DNA of 64,000 bases, taken from contig WYBW01000080.1 in the NCBI GenBank assembly GCA_011525685.1, positions 38,319 to 102,318 of the forward strand, written 5' to 3'. The position numbers and the translations under genes were made by a program. The DNA comes from Verrucomicrobiia bacterium (GTDB taxonomy: Bacteria > Verrucomicrobiota > Verrucomicrobiia > Limisphaerales > JADLHS01). Shown here in pieces: positions 51,527-63,196 of the stretch (its first letter is position 1; every line of letters begins with the position of its first letter). Under the pieces are notes generated by a model. It ran no database searches and had not been told where the DNA came from. It saw only the letters and a program-made list of their open reading frames with translations.

Positions 51527-52623
51527 CGCTGCACCCGCGCCCCGCCGCCTTTCATCAATTTCTCCACCTCATCCTTGGTGGCCATCGAGGTATCGCCGGG
51601 GGTGGTCATGGCCAGCGCGCCGTGCGCCGCGCCGTAATCCACGGCCTTCTGTGGATCACCCGTGGTCATAAGCCCGTAGATGAAGCCGGAGGCAAAACTG
51701 TCGCCACCACCGACGCGGTCCAGGATTTCGAGGTCGGGATACTCTCTGGACTCGAAGAATCTCCCATTCATCCAGGCGATGGCGGCCCAGTCGTTGACGG
51801 TCGCGGTTTTCGCGGCCCGCAAGGTTGTGGCCGTGGCTTTGAAGTTGGGGAACGTTTGGATCGCCGTCTTGATCATCCGTTTGAAGGCGGTGACGTCAAT
51901 GCGCAACAGGTGTTCGTCCGCGCCTTCGACCTGGAAACCGAGACAAGCCGTAAAATCCTCCTCGTTGCCGATCATCACATCCACATAGCTGGCGATCTGC
52001 CGGTTCACTTCCTGCGCCCGTTGCTGGCCGCCGATGGATTTCCACAGACTCGGGCGGTAGTTGAGATCGTAACTGACAATCGTGCCGTGCTTTCTGGCCG
52101 CCTGAACACATTCGAGCACGAGTTGCGGCGTGGTCTCGCTGAGTGCGGCGAATATGCCGCCCGTATGCAGCCAGCGCACGCCCAGCTTGCCGAAGATGTG
52201 GCCCCAGTCGAAATCGCCGGGCCGGAGCTGGCTGGCGGCGGAGTGGCCGCGATCGGACACTCCCACCGCGCCGCGCACGCCAAAACCGCGTTCGGTGAAA
52301 TTCAATCCGTTCCGCACCGTTCGCCCGACACCATCGAATGGCAACCACTTGATGAACTCGGTGCTGACGCCACCTTGGAGAACGAAGTCCTCCAGCAACC
52401 GGCCCACGTCATTGTCCGCGAAGGCGGTCGCCACGGCCGTCCTCAGGCCAAAGCAGCGGCGCAGACCCCGCGCAACATTGTATTCACCGCCGCCCTCCCA
52501 GACCCTGAATTGCCGGGCCGTGCGGATGCGGCCCTCACCCGGATCGAGGCGAAGCATGATCTCTCCCAGGGCCAGCAGGTCGTAGGCGCACGAACCGGCC
52601 CGTTTGACGTTCAAAGCTGTCAT
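51523..52623 (-). CDS. PfkB-family sugar kinase, probably 2-keto-3-deoxygluconate kinase
   Basis: A 366-residue ribokinase-fold enzyme. It has the substrate-binding opening LLALGEIMLRLDPGEGRIRTA, the GGGEYNVARGLRRCFGL loop, and the C-terminal ATP/anion-hole signature DRVGGGDSFASGFIYGL with the catalytic Asp in GGGDS. The LRLDP/EGGGEYNVA pattern is that of KDG kinases, which phosphorylate 2-keto-3-deoxygluconate from uronate (pectin) breakdown. This fits the PL10-like lyase and rhamnosidases in the window. An adjacent KDPG aldolase gene is absent. Confidence 0.82.
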   Translation of the reverse strand: MTALNVKRAGSCAYDLLALGEIMLRLDPGEGRIRTARQFRVWEGGGEYNVARGLRRCFGLRTAVATAFADNDVGRLLEDFVLQGGVSTEFIKWLPFDGVGRTVRNGLNFTERGFGVRGAVGVSDRGHSAASQLRPGDFDWGHIFGKLGVRWLHTGGIFAALSETTPQLVLECVQAARKHGTIVSYDLNYRPSLWKSIGGQQRAQEVNRQIASYVDVMIGNEEDFTACLGFQVEGADEHLLRIDVTAFKRMIKTAIQTFPNFKATATTLRAAKTATVNDWAAIAWMNGRFFESREYPDLEILDRVGGGDSFASGFIYGLMTTGDPQKAVDYGAAHGALAMTTPGDTSMATKDEVEKLMKGGGARVQR

Positions 52624-52632
52624 GGTTGAATC

Positions 52633-53553
52633 TTAGAAACCCTGGCGGACGCGAAAGTAGTGCTGTGGCTGCGAGGCGGGCATGGCGAGGGTCCGCTCCG
52701 TAAGAGTCTCCGTGGCCGTGAATTGGTCAATGATCTCAGACCAACCTCCCAAGTTTGTCGAGCCGAGAATCGTGTAAGACTGGCCCGGGACGGTGGCGAT
52801 GGAAAAGTAAAGCTGCCCGGCGTTTACGTGGAAGGAATGAATCTCCACCGGCGCGGGAGCAGCGGCAGTGGCAACAAGTTGACCTCGAAACCGGTATTGG
52901 ACGTCGTTGAGACTGACCACGGTGAGGGCGCCGGAAATGTCCACAGGAATGGTCAATTCAGTTTCATCGCCTCGCACCTCCAAAGTCCCGTTTGTAGAAA
53001 CAGCGTTCGGGGAAGTGCCGTACAACGCCTGGCTGGCGTTGCCCGACCCGCCCAAGGTGATGCTGTAAGTGTAATCAATCACCGAATCGCCACCGGGGAT
53101 GAAGTTGAACAACAATTCTTGCGCCTCGTAATGCCCGTCGTTCAGCGGCAACACTCCGCTGGTCAAATCAAAGCGAACGTTCCGCAAGGCGGCCCGTCCG
53201 TTCACGAACAAGTTCACCACCTGTCCGCCGTAATTTGCCGGGGCGCTGCCGGCGACGCCGCCGGCCGCCGGCTGCCAGTTGCCGTTGGTGAGCGCGGCAA
53301 TGACGGAACCGCCGAGGAAGACAATGTCTGACCCCGTCACTTCCGCCTCGATGGTGCCTTCGTAACTGGTAACCAGGCTGCCGGGCGCCTGGGGTTCGAT
53401 GTTGAAACCGGCAAACGTGCCGGAAATCCGCAGCGAGGAGCGCGCAGGGTCAATGGTGAACGTCTTGAGTTCGGCTAGGCAGGTGACCGTCGCCAGACCA
53501 AGGGCCATCCCGCCGCACACGATGGACCTGCCACGATGACGTACGAGTTTCAT
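52633..53553 (-). CDS. Secreted beta-rich protein of unknown function
   Basis: A 306-residue protein starting with a signal peptide (GMALGLATVTCLA). The mature part is a beta-sandwich with strands such as FTIDPARSSLRISGTFAG, GTIEAEVTGSDIVFLGG and ELTIPVDISGALTVV. This recalls YceI-like or extracellular matrix proteins. The C-terminal 75 residues (GQLYFSIATVPGQSYTILGS through ATETLTERTLAM) match the short beta-sandwich tail often found on verrucomicrobial secreted proteins. Function not recognised. It lies 9 bases upstream of the sugar kinase on the same strand. Confidence 0.75.
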   Translation of the reverse strand: MKLVRHRGRSIVCGGMALGLATVTCLAELKTFTIDPARSSLRISGTFAGFNIEPQAPGSLVTSYEGTIEAEVTGSDIVFLGGSVIAALTNGNWQPAAGGVAGSAPANYGGQVVNLFVNGRAALRNVRFDLTSGVLPLNDGHYEAQELLFNFIPGGDSVIDYTYSITLGGSGNASQALYGTSPNAVSTNGTLEVRGDETELTIPVDISGALTVVSLNDVQYRFRGQLVATAAAPAPVEIHSFHVNAGQLYFSIATVPGQSYTILGSTNLGGWSEIIDQFTATETLTERTLAMPASQPQHYFRVRQGF

Positions 53554-53599
53554 GGATGTGAGTCGCGTAAACCAATTCGCCGCCCAAGGCAATCGAAAA

Positions 53600-54781
53600 T
53601 CATCCTGGAACAATTTTTCCGAGCACGACCGGTCGCCTCGCACCGGTGGCGGAAGGGACATTGCCCGGTTTGCCCGCCAGGGTTTCGTGCGCCAGGATCG
53701 CAAACGCCAGCGGTTCCTTGGCGGAACTGTGGATGCCGAAATCCTCATGGGCGCACAACGTGCCCACGCCGATGCGCTCGAACAACATCCGCACCAGCGT
53801 CGGATTCTTGACACCGCCGCCGCCGAGGATGATCTGCAACCGGTTCAACTGCCGGGCAGTGAGTCGAGGAAGCAGGAAACGGCGGTACGCCCGGGCAATG
53901 CTGGCCGCCGTGAATTCCGTTGCAGTGGCCACCAGGTCCGCGTGGGACAAATGCAGTTGCCGGCCGCGTTTTATGAACCAGGCGACGAATGGTTCACCGA
54001 ATTCCTCCCGGCCGGTGGTCTTCGGCAGGGCGCGTCGGATAAACGGGTGATGCAGACATTCGCGCAGCAGACGGTCGGAGGTCAGTCCGGACGCCGCCCA
54101 ACGGCCGTCCTGGTCGTACGTCTTGCGCCCGCGGCTCAGGGCGGCAACGACGCCGTCAATCACCATGTTGCCCGGCCCGGTGTCAAAGGCGATCACCTCC
54201 GCCAGTTCCGCGCCCGGCGGCAGGAACGTCAAGTTGCCAATTCCGCCGAGATTCTGAATGATGCGCGGGCGGCGTTCATGGGTGAACAGCACCCAGTCGG
54301 CATAGGGGACCAGCGGCGCCCCTTGTCCTCCAGCGGCCATGTCGCGCACACGAAAATCCGCCACGGTCATAATCCCGGTGCGTTCGGCAATCACGCACGG
54401 CTCACCGATTTGCAGCGTCGAAGGTGTTTCTGCCTTGGGCAAGTGATGAACCGTCTGGCCGTGCGAACCGATGGCGGTGATCTGCGATGGTTTGAGGTTG
54501 GCGTCGTGGATGACCGCCAGTGCCGCCCGGGCAAACTGTTCTCCCAGGAGAAAATTCAACTCGCAAATCCCGGCGACCGTGCCGTGCAAGCACGCGTGCA
54601 GGATGCGCTTGCGCAAGGTTGAGCCGAACGCCTGATGGTGATGCGCCAGCAATCGCGTCCGCACGCCAGGTCCACGGCTCGAGATGCGAACGACCACGGC
54701 ATCAATGCCGTCAGCCGAGGTGCCGGACATGAGGCCGACGTAGAGAGAATCTTTGCGTCGGGCTGGGGCAGATTTGCGCAT
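53600..54781 (-). CDS. anmK: Anhydro-N-acetylmuramic acid kinase
   Basis: Cleaves and phosphorylates 1,6-anhydro-MurNAc to MurNAc-6-phosphate in cell-wall recycling. The 393-residue product has the defining GLMSGTSADGIDAVVV motif, IGSHGQTVHHLP, TVADFRVRDMAAGGQGAPLVPY and NLGGIGNLTFLP. DTGPGNMVIDG and the C-terminal LGGGGVKNPTLVRML follow. The conserved catalytic Asp of the TSADGID segment is present. No murQ (etherase) gene is adjacent. Confidence 0.96.
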   Translation of the reverse strand: MRKSAPARRKDSLYVGLMSGTSADGIDAVVVRISSRGPGVRTRLLAHHHQAFGSTLRKRILHACLHGTVAGICELNFLLGEQFARAALAVIHDANLKPSQITAIGSHGQTVHHLPKAETPSTLQIGEPCVIAERTGIMTVADFRVRDMAAGGQGAPLVPYADWVLFTHERRPRIIQNLGGIGNLTFLPPGAELAEVIAFDTGPGNMVIDGVVAALSRGRKTYDQDGRWAASGLTSDRLLRECLHHPFIRRALPKTTGREEFGEPFVAWFIKRGRQLHLSHADLVATATEFTAASIARAYRRFLLPRLTARQLNRLQIILGGGGVKNPTLVRMLFERIGVGTLCAHEDFGIHSSAKEPLAFAILAHETLAGKPGNVPSATGARRPVVLGKIVPG

Positions 54782-54991
54782 CGGCCAACGCTAGAGGAGT
54801 TCGCCCGCGTGTAAAAGTGAATTGCAGGGTAACAATTTCCGGGGCGAGTTTCCCGAGAGTGTTCGACGATTGAGCCTTTGAACGGCAAGGCAAGCAGCAG
54901 GGCAGGCGACAAGCATAGGACCACGCCGCGTCGCCGCGCCCGACCCGGCGCGGCGCGGGTTGACCTCGCCCGGCGCGAGACCCAGCCCTGT

Positions 54992-55471
54992 TCAGTGCGG
55001 CTTGGCCGCGTGATGGGTGGGAACGCCAATGGCCGAATCGGGCGGAAATCCCAGGATGTCCAGTTTCGGTTGGACCGGTTTGTCTTTGGGCCAGGTGTAA
55101 TGGCAATCCTCGCAATAATACTCGCGCGGGATCAGGTGCATGGCCATGAACACCGCCTCGAAGACCGGCAGCAGGAACTTGCGTGTGATCTGCGGAAACT
55201 CCACGCGCGAAGACCCACATTCGGGACAACGCACGGCGGCTTTCAGCAGCGGTGTGCTGGCTTCCCACTCGGTCATCAGTCGCCGGGCCTTGAGGAAATC
55301 CGGTTGGCGGACTTCGACATGGATGGCCGCAAGCGGCTCGGACATGAACCAGAAGCGTTCCAGCTTCGATTCATCGTGGATGGAGGCTTGAATCCCGGCG
55401 CGCGTGAATTGCTCGCGCAACGCCTGCGCCGGTTCAAGCTCGTTGAACGTCGCAACAGGCAAACCCTTCAT
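54992..55471 (-). CDS. DUF2007-like protein with zinc-ribbon
   Basis: A 159-residue soluble protein. Residues 1-70 resemble a DUF2007 putative signal-transducing domain (VATFNELEPAQALREQFTRAGI, AAIHVEVRQPDFLKARRLM). The second half carries CPECGSSRVEFPQ and YYCEDCHYTWPK, two C-x2-C pairs that would bind one zinc. A hydrophobic stretch (PVFEAVFMAMHLIP) separates the two knuckles. Such proteins are thought to sense or regulate, but no target is known. Start at 55471 gives the whole DUF2007 region. Confidence 0.7.
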   Translation of the reverse strand: MKGLPVATFNELEPAQALREQFTRAGIQASIHDESKLERFWFMSEPLAAIHVEVRQPDFLKARRLMTEWEASTPLLKAAVRCPECGSSRVEFPQITRKFLLPVFEAVFMAMHLIPREYYCEDCHYTWPKDKPVQPKLDILGFPPDSAIGVPTHHAAKPH

Positions 55472-55615
55472 GCCTTTAACCTACACCCGGGGCGGCCCGG
55501 GGCAAGCGTGGTCGTTTTTCTGTCGCGGTGACCGTCAGCAGGCGGGACGATGGGTGGCATTGCACACCCTGATTCAATTCTCGCCAGGAAACCGGCGGGC
55601 GGGTATTCCTTTCCC

Positions 55616-57076
55616 ATGCTTCGCTGTGGCCTGCTTGTTGTCGCGCTATCGGTCGCGCCTTCCGCGTGGAGTGCCGCTCCCGGATCGCCGTCGGTGGAGG
55701 AGGTCAAGACGGCACTGCGGAGAGCCACGGACTATCTGTCCTCGATCTCGACCGAGGGCGGTTATCTCTGGCGTTACTCGCCGGACTTGAGCGAGCGCTT
55801 CGGCGAGAACAAAGCCACGTCCACTCAGATCTGGGTACAGCCGCCGGGCACACCCAGCGTCGGCATGGCCTTGCTTGAGGCCTATGCGGCAACGAAAGAC
55901 GAACGCCATTGGCTTGCCGCCCAAGCCGCAGCCCTGGCCATGGTGCGCGGCCAGCTTGAATCCGGTGGTTGGGATTACCTGATCGAGTTTGATCCGCCCG
56001 CCCGCCGGAACTGGGCGTATCGCACTGACACTCGAGGCGACGCGGCTGCCACTCCGCGCCAAAGAAACGTGACCACGTTTGACGACGACAACACGCAAAG
56101 CGCACTGCGTTTTCTGCTGGCGTTCGTGAGCTCGGCAACGAACCGGCCATCTGCGGAGTTGAAGCGAATCCGCGAGGCCCTGGATTACGGCCTTGCGAAA
56201 ATGATCGAAGCACAATACCCGAACGGCGCATGGCCGCAGCGTTTCAGCGGACAGGCGCACGATCCAAACAATTTTCCCGTGCGCCCGGCCCGGGTGCCAA
56301 AGGATTGGCCGCGCATCTGGCCCAGGGCCGATTACAGCGGCTTTTACACCTTGAACGACAACACCCAGCAAGACTGCATCCGCACGATGCTCGAGGCCGG
56401 CAGGCGGCTCGGCGACAGCCGGTATGTCGCATCCGCGCTGAAGGGGGGAGAGTTCCTGATCCTCGCCCGCCTGCCGGAGCCGCAACCCGGCTGGGCGCAA
56501 CAATACAATTTCGACATGGAACCGGCGTGGGCACGCGCGTTCGAGCCGCCCGCGGTTTGCTCCAATGAAAGTGCCGATGCCATGCGCATGTTGGTGGACT
56601 TGTTCCTGGAAACCGGAGAGCCAAAGTTCCTGGAGCCGATTCCGCCGTTCGTCGCGTGGCTGAAGCGGTCGCAGATCGGCACGGATCGCTGGGCGCGTTA
56701 TTACGAACTGGAAACCAACAAGCCGATCTATGGCGACCGCGATGGGAAGATTCATTACACGCTGGCGGAAGTCAGCGACGAGCGTCAACGCGGCTACGCG
56801 TGGGAGGGCAGCTTTGGCATTCCCGGGGCCATCGCCCGCTACGAAGCAGTGCGCGCTGAAGGGCGTGAGGCGTTTCTTGCAAAGCAGAGTCAACGGAGCG
56901 CCCGCTCAACACCCGCACCGCGAACTGTGGCCAACATTCTGACCGCGCAAGATGGCCAAGGCCGCTGGGTCACGAGCGACTGGATCGAGATGCGCCGGTT
57001 CGTGGCGAATCTTCGCGTGCTGACTGATTATCTTCGGGCCGAGTCCGAAAGGACCTCAGCCCAATCCCCGCGCTAA
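55616..57076 (+). CDS. Secreted pectate-lyase-like protein (PL10 type)
   Basis: A 486-residue exported protein with signal peptide (LLVVALSVAPSAWSA). The body is an (alpha/alpha) toroid with TFDDDNTQSALRFLLAF, MIEAQYPNGAWPQRFSG and GFYTLNDNTQQDCIRTMLEAG, the last two typical of family 10 pectate lyases (PelA), which cleave polygalacturonate by beta-elimination. A later LVDLFLETGEPKFLEPIPPFVAWLKRSQ is family-like. Catalytic residues are not certain from pattern alone. It fits with the KDG kinase and rhamnosidases. Confidence 0.75.
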   Translation: MLRCGLLVVALSVAPSAWSAAPGSPSVEEVKTALRRATDYLSSISTEGGYLWRYSPDLSERFGENKATSTQIWVQPPGTPSVGMALLEAYAATKDERHWLAAQAAALAMVRGQLESGGWDYLIEFDPPARRNWAYRTDTRGDAAATPRQRNVTTFDDDNTQSALRFLLAFVSSATNRPSAELKRIREALDYGLAKMIEAQYPNGAWPQRFSGQAHDPNNFPVRPARVPKDWPRIWPRADYSGFYTLNDNTQQDCIRTMLEAGRRLGDSRYVASALKGGEFLILARLPEPQPGWAQQYNFDMEPAWARAFEPPAVCSNESADAMRMLVDLFLETGEPKFLEPIPPFVAWLKRSQIGTDRWARYYELETNKPIYGDRDGKIHYTLAEVSDERQRGYAWEGSFGIPGAIARYEAVRAEGREAFLAKQSQRSARSTPAPRTVANILTAQDGQGRWVTSDWIEMRRFVANLRVLTDYLRAESERTSAQSPR

Positions 57077-57117
57077 GGGGCGACTCTTGACGGCACCACA
57101 TTGAGCAGGTGCCGGCT

Positions 57118-57240
57118 CACCGTAGCGCAGGTTCCCCAACCTGCTGGATCGCCGATTTCCAATCGGCTGGCTGTGCGAAGTAGCGCGGTCTGCGGGTTGG
57201 AAACCCGCGACACAGCAGACTGGAAGTCTGCGCTACGGTG
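57118..57240. repeat. 123-bp palindromic element with perfect 13-bp terminal inverted repeats
   Basis: The ends CACCGTAGCGCAG (57118-57130) and CTGCGCTACGGTG (57228-57240) are exact reverse complements. Inside are further hairpins: GCAGGTTCCCCAACCTGC, GCCGATTTCCAATCGGC, GCGGGTTGGAAACCCGC and GCAGACTGGAAGTCTGC. It is related to the copy inside the CotH gene (17898-18023). It ends 81 bases before the sulfatase start. Confidence 0.85.
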
Positions 57241-57321
57241 GTTCCAACAAGATGCGCCCCGCGCTAAGTCCAGTCACCGCTTCCCTCGACAGGGCAGCGT
57301 AGGCTGACTAGGCTGAAGTCC

Positions 57322-58839
57322 ATGTTGCGCTTCATTTTGTGCTTCGGGATGTTGCTCTGGGTATCGCCGGCGCGGGCGGCATCCAGTCCATCCTCGCCCC
57401 GCCCACCGAACCTCCTGCTGATCTGCGTGGACGATCTCAAACCCACGCTGGGTTGTTACGGCGACCCATTGGCCCGCTCCCCCAACGTTGACAGGCTGGC
57501 CGCGCGGGGGATGCGGTTTGACCGCGCCTACGTCAACCAGGCCGTGTGCGCGCCATCCCGCAACGCGTTGCTCACCGGCATGCGCCCGACTTCGATGGGA
57601 ATTTACGACCTCGGCACGAACTTTCGCAATGCCGTGCCTGATGCAGTGACGCTCCCGCAATACTTCAAACAACACGGCTACCGCTCCGAGGGATTGGGGA
57701 AGATTTTCCACGTCGGCCACGGCAATGTCGAAGACCCCGCCTCGTGGAGCGTGCCGTTCTGGAAGGAGCGGGTCGTGTTCTACGCCCTGCCGGAAAGCGG
57801 CGCGACCAACACGTTGACGCGCGAGGAGGCCTATTTCGCCAACGATCGGCGGCCCAACGCCGCCCTGCCACGCGGTGCAGCCTACGAAGCCGCCGAAGTT
57901 CCCGATGACGCCTATCCCGACGGCAAGATTGCGGACGAAGCCATCCGCCGCCTCCGGGCCGCCCGCGAGAAACCGGAAACGCCATTCTTCCTCGCGGTGG
58001 GTTTCGTGAAGCCGCATCTGCCCTTTTGCGCGCCAAAAAAATACTGGGATCTTTACGACCGTTCGGCCTTTCAACTTGCCGAAAGGCAGTCTCCGCCCGA
58101 AGGCGCGCCCCCGTATGCGCCGCAGTTCGGCGGAGAACTGCGGCAATATCGCGGCATCCCCGAGCGGGGGCCGTTGGATGAAGAACTCCAGCGCACGCTC
58201 ATCCACGGGTACTATGCTTCGATGAGTTACATGGACGCGCAATTGGGCCGCGTGCTCGATGAACTGGATCGCCTGGGATTGGCGGACGACACGGTGATTG
58301 TGCTGTGGGGCGACCACGGCTACCACCTGGGCGATCACGGCATCTGGTGCAAGCACACCAATTATGAGCACGCGAATCGCATCCCGTTGCTCATCATTGC
58401 CCCCGGCGTCACCCAGGCCGGTACGCGCAGTGATGCGCTGGTCGAGTCCGTGGACCTTTATCCGACTTTGTGCCGGCTGGCGGGTTTGCCGGCGCCGAAC
58501 GTGCCGCAGCAGCTTGATGGGGTCAGTCTGCTGCCGATCTTGCAGAGGCGTTTGTTTGCAAGGGAGAAGGAGGCGGTGTTCCACGCCTACCCGCGCAGTC
58601 CGAGAGAAAAGGGAGATCTGATTGGCCGCGCGGTGCGCACCCAGCGCTACCGGTTGGTGGAATGGAAACGCCCGGGCGCCACCCCCGACACCGCGGAACT
58701 GGAGCTTTACGATTACCGGGACGATCCGGACGAAACGAAGAATCTCGCGAACGAGAGACCGAAGATCGTTGCCCGACTGCGTGCCATCCTCGCAAAACAG
58801 CCCGAGGCGAAATCCCAGTTTCGTTCACCAGCACGATAG
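57322..58839 (+). CDS. Secreted sulfatase (iduronate-2-sulfatase-like)
   Basis: A 505-residue exported type I sulfatase. After a signal peptide (ILCFGMLLWVSPARA) come the metal-binding NLLLICVDDLKPTLGCYGD and the formylglycine site Cys76-Ala-Pro-Ser-Arg (NQAVCAPSRNALLTG). GLGKIFHVGH, FLAVGFVKPHLPF, WGDHGYHLGDHGIWCKHTN and the C-terminal EWKRPGATP/ELYDYRDDP region typical of iduronate-2-sulfatase relatives (S1_7-like) follow. It needs a formylglycine-generating enzyme, not seen here. Likely substrates are sulfated polysaccharides. Confidence 0.93.
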   Translation: MLRFILCFGMLLWVSPARAASSPSSPRPPNLLLICVDDLKPTLGCYGDPLARSPNVDRLAARGMRFDRAYVNQAVCAPSRNALLTGMRPTSMGIYDLGTNFRNAVPDAVTLPQYFKQHGYRSEGLGKIFHVGHGNVEDPASWSVPFWKERVVFYALPESGATNTLTREEAYFANDRRPNAALPRGAAYEAAEVPDDAYPDGKIADEAIRRLRAAREKPETPFFLAVGFVKPHLPFCAPKKYWDLYDRSAFQLAERQSPPEGAPPYAPQFGGELRQYRGIPERGPLDEELQRTLIHGYYASMSYMDAQLGRVLDELDRLGLADDTVIVLWGDHGYHLGDHGIWCKHTNYEHANRIPLLIIAPGVTQAGTRSDALVESVDLYPTLCRLAGLPAPNVPQQLDGVSLLPILQRRLFAREKEAVFHAYPRSPREKGDLIGRAVRTQRYRLVEWKRPGATPDTAELELYDYRDDPDETKNLANERPKIVARLRAILAKQPEAKSQFRSPAR

Positions 58840-58879
58840 GAAGCAGGGCATCACTGCGCCAACACTGCCGACCGAAGGG

Positions 58880-59536
58880 CTATTTCTCCGTGACCAGTTG
58901 CGGTGACATGGCGTTCGCCAGCGCCCGCATGTCCGCGGCCAGCTTGTTGGCGGAATCGTTGAGCGGCGCGGCGAGACGGTTGATCCGGGTGATCGTGTCT
59001 TTCAAGGCGGCAATTCCATGGGGCGTAAGGTCGGATTTGAGGAAGCGATGGACATCTTTCAAGTCCGACTGCACGGGGCCGGCCTCGCGTTGAAGCTCGG
59101 CGCAGGCGGCTCGCACCGCGTCGTATTGCGCGACCACCTCGCCCTTCCGGGCCTGACCGCGAGTGCGGATGGACTCGTTCTGGATGGCCGCCAGTTCCTT
59201 GTCCCAGTTGTCAAACTGTGCGATGCCCCGCGACTGCAAATCGCGGTCGGCCTGGCGGACAGTGGTGGTCAGTGCCGGAGCCTTGCCCATGGCGTCGGAG
59301 AACTTCTTGAACTGCGGACGCAGGTCTGGCTGCGGATTGCTGACGAGGTCATTGAGCGTCACCACTGCCAGATGCAGTTGCGAGCCCGCGCGCTCGATGC
59401 GGTCGGCCGAGGACTGGAGGGTGGCGGCGGTTCTCTCGCTCTTTTGATAACCCGCGGACGCGCAGCCGGCCAGCAAGACCATGAGAACAACGCAGAATCC
59501 GCCCCGGCCAAGTTGATGAATGTCGGGAGTTTTCAT
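58880..59536 (-). CDS. Lipoprotein of the DUF2959 type
   Basis: A 218-residue lipoprotein with lipobox LLAGC (Cys25). The mature part is almost wholly helical and heptad-like, with TAATLQSSADRIERAGSQLH, LTTTVRQADRDLQSRGIAQF and IAALKDTITRINRLAAPLND, indicating a long coiled coil. This layout matches DUF2959-type envelope proteins of unknown role. It is convergent with the sulfatase gene. The 282 bases upstream (59537-59818) hold no gene. Confidence 0.75.
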   Translation of the reverse strand: MKTPDIHQLGRGGFCVVLMVLLAGCASAGYQKSERTAATLQSSADRIERAGSQLHLAVVTLNDLVSNPQPDLRPQFKKFSDAMGKAPALTTTVRQADRDLQSRGIAQFDNWDKELAAIQNESIRTRGQARKGEVVAQYDAVRAACAELQREAGPVQSDLKDVHRFLKSDLTPHGIAALKDTITRINRLAAPLNDSANKLAADMRALANAMSPQLVTEK

Positions 59537-59818
59537 GATTTCTCAGAGTTCAAGCTTTGGGTTGCCCGATTCAAGTTCACGCAGATGTTAGCAATTGACG
59601 TTCAGCCCTTCAAGGCCCTTGAAGCGCTCTTCGAGCGCGGGGCGCAGCTCGGCGTTGGCAAGTCCTCAAGTCAACCGCAGGGGCGGCTTACCAACCTCCC
59701 CACAGGCCAGGCGGCTGGTCAGCCCTCTCTCCAGCGTCCACGCCCGTCCACTGGGCCACATGCAGGCAGAGCCGGATGCAAACAAGTGAAATGCGCCTTC
59801 GAGCGCGCGGCAAAGTGC

Positions 59819-60721
59819 TCAACCTCCAGATTTGGCGCCGGGAGCGGCGATGAGTTTCAAAAACTCTGTCGCCGCCCGGGCGGGCGGGCGTTGCCGTGGC
59901 CAGATCGCGATGATCGTGCGCGTGGGTTCTGGCGCGGCCAACGGCCGGTACTCGGGCAGGTCTTGGCGCTCCGTGCGGGCCGCCATTTCAGGAATCAAGG
60001 ACAATCCCAGACCGGCGCGAACCAGTGCCTGGACGGTTTCCAGTTGTGCGCTCCGCAGACTGATGTCGGGCCGCACTCTGCGGCGGTCGCAAAAGCGCAA
60101 GACTTGATCGCCGAGGCAATGGCCCTCCTTCATCACGATCAGCCGCTCGCCCTCGAGATCGCCTGGATTCACCAGGCGCTTCCGGGTCAGTGGATGCCCG
60201 GGCGGCAGGGCCAGCCACAAGGCCTCCTTGAACAAGACGCGCCGCTCCAATCGTAAATCCTGAATCGGCGGACTCGCGAGGGCGAAGTCAATTTCGTAAG
60301 CCAGCGCCAGTTTGACGAGTCGCTCCGTGGTGTCTTCCTGAACCACCACTTCCACGCCGGAAAATCGGGCCGTAAATGCTTTCATCACCATCGGGAGCAA
60401 ATACGGGGCGATGGTCGGCAGCACGCCGATCCGCAGCGTGCCCCGCAACAGATTCTGCGCGTCGGCCGCCTCCCGCTTCGCCGCGTCCACCTCTTCCAGG
60501 ATGCGCACCGCGCGACGGAGGAACGATTCACCATGGGAAGTCAGCTTCGCCTCGCGTTTCATCCGGTCGAACAATCGCTCGCCCAGTTCCTCCTCCAACT
60601 TCTGGACTTGCTGGCTCAACGACGGCTGCGACACGTGGCATTGCTCCGCGGCGCGCGAGAAGTTGCCCGTGCGCGCCACGGCGACCACGTAGCGAAGTTG
60701 CTGCATTTCCATAGGCAGCAT
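59819..60721 (-). CDS. oxyR: Hydrogen-peroxide-responsive LysR-type regulator (OxyR)
   Basis: A 300-residue LysR-family regulator. The N-terminal winged helix is QQLRYVVAVARTGNFSRAAE followed by HVSQPSLSQQVQKLEEELG. The effector domain carries EGHCLGDQVLRFC, with Cys202 and Cys211 at exactly the spacing of the two redox cysteines of E. coli OxyR (Cys199, Cys208). It is divergent from katG with 123 bases between them, the classical arrangement for peroxide control. Starts at 60712 or 60706 are also possible. Confidence 0.92.
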   Translation of the reverse strand: MLPMEMQQLRYVVAVARTGNFSRAAEQCHVSQPSLSQQVQKLEEELGERLFDRMKREAKLTSHGESFLRRAVRILEEVDAAKREAADAQNLLRGTLRIGVLPTIAPYLLPMVMKAFTARFSGVEVVVQEDTTERLVKLALAYEIDFALASPPIQDLRLERRVLFKEALWLALPPGHPLTRKRLVNPGDLEGERLIVMKEGHCLGDQVLRFCDRRRVRPDISLRSAQLETVQALVRAGLGLSLIPEMAARTERQDLPEYRPLAAPEPTRTIIAIWPRQRPPARAATEFLKLIAAPGAKSGG

Positions 60722-60787
60722 CTATCGTAGCCACAGGAAAAAAGTATTTCAACAATCCCTCCCCAACTGGTTCAATACTGACAGTAG

Positions 60788-63055
<2,268 letters not shown>

Positions 63056-63196
63056 AACAGCCGCTTCAGGCCAGGGCAACTTGGAGTGCGGCGGTAAGGA
63101 CAGCCTCCACAGCGTTTGTGGCGATCTGCCACAGACCAGAGGCGGTTACACGGTGCAACCGCACTACAGCGCTTGGTGCCGTTTTTCGACGGGCCG

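Noticed and set aside
63056..63196. Terminator or repeat after katG
   Set aside because: Only a weak 6-bp hairpin (GCGGTT/AACCGC) without a T-run is visible; not enough to call.
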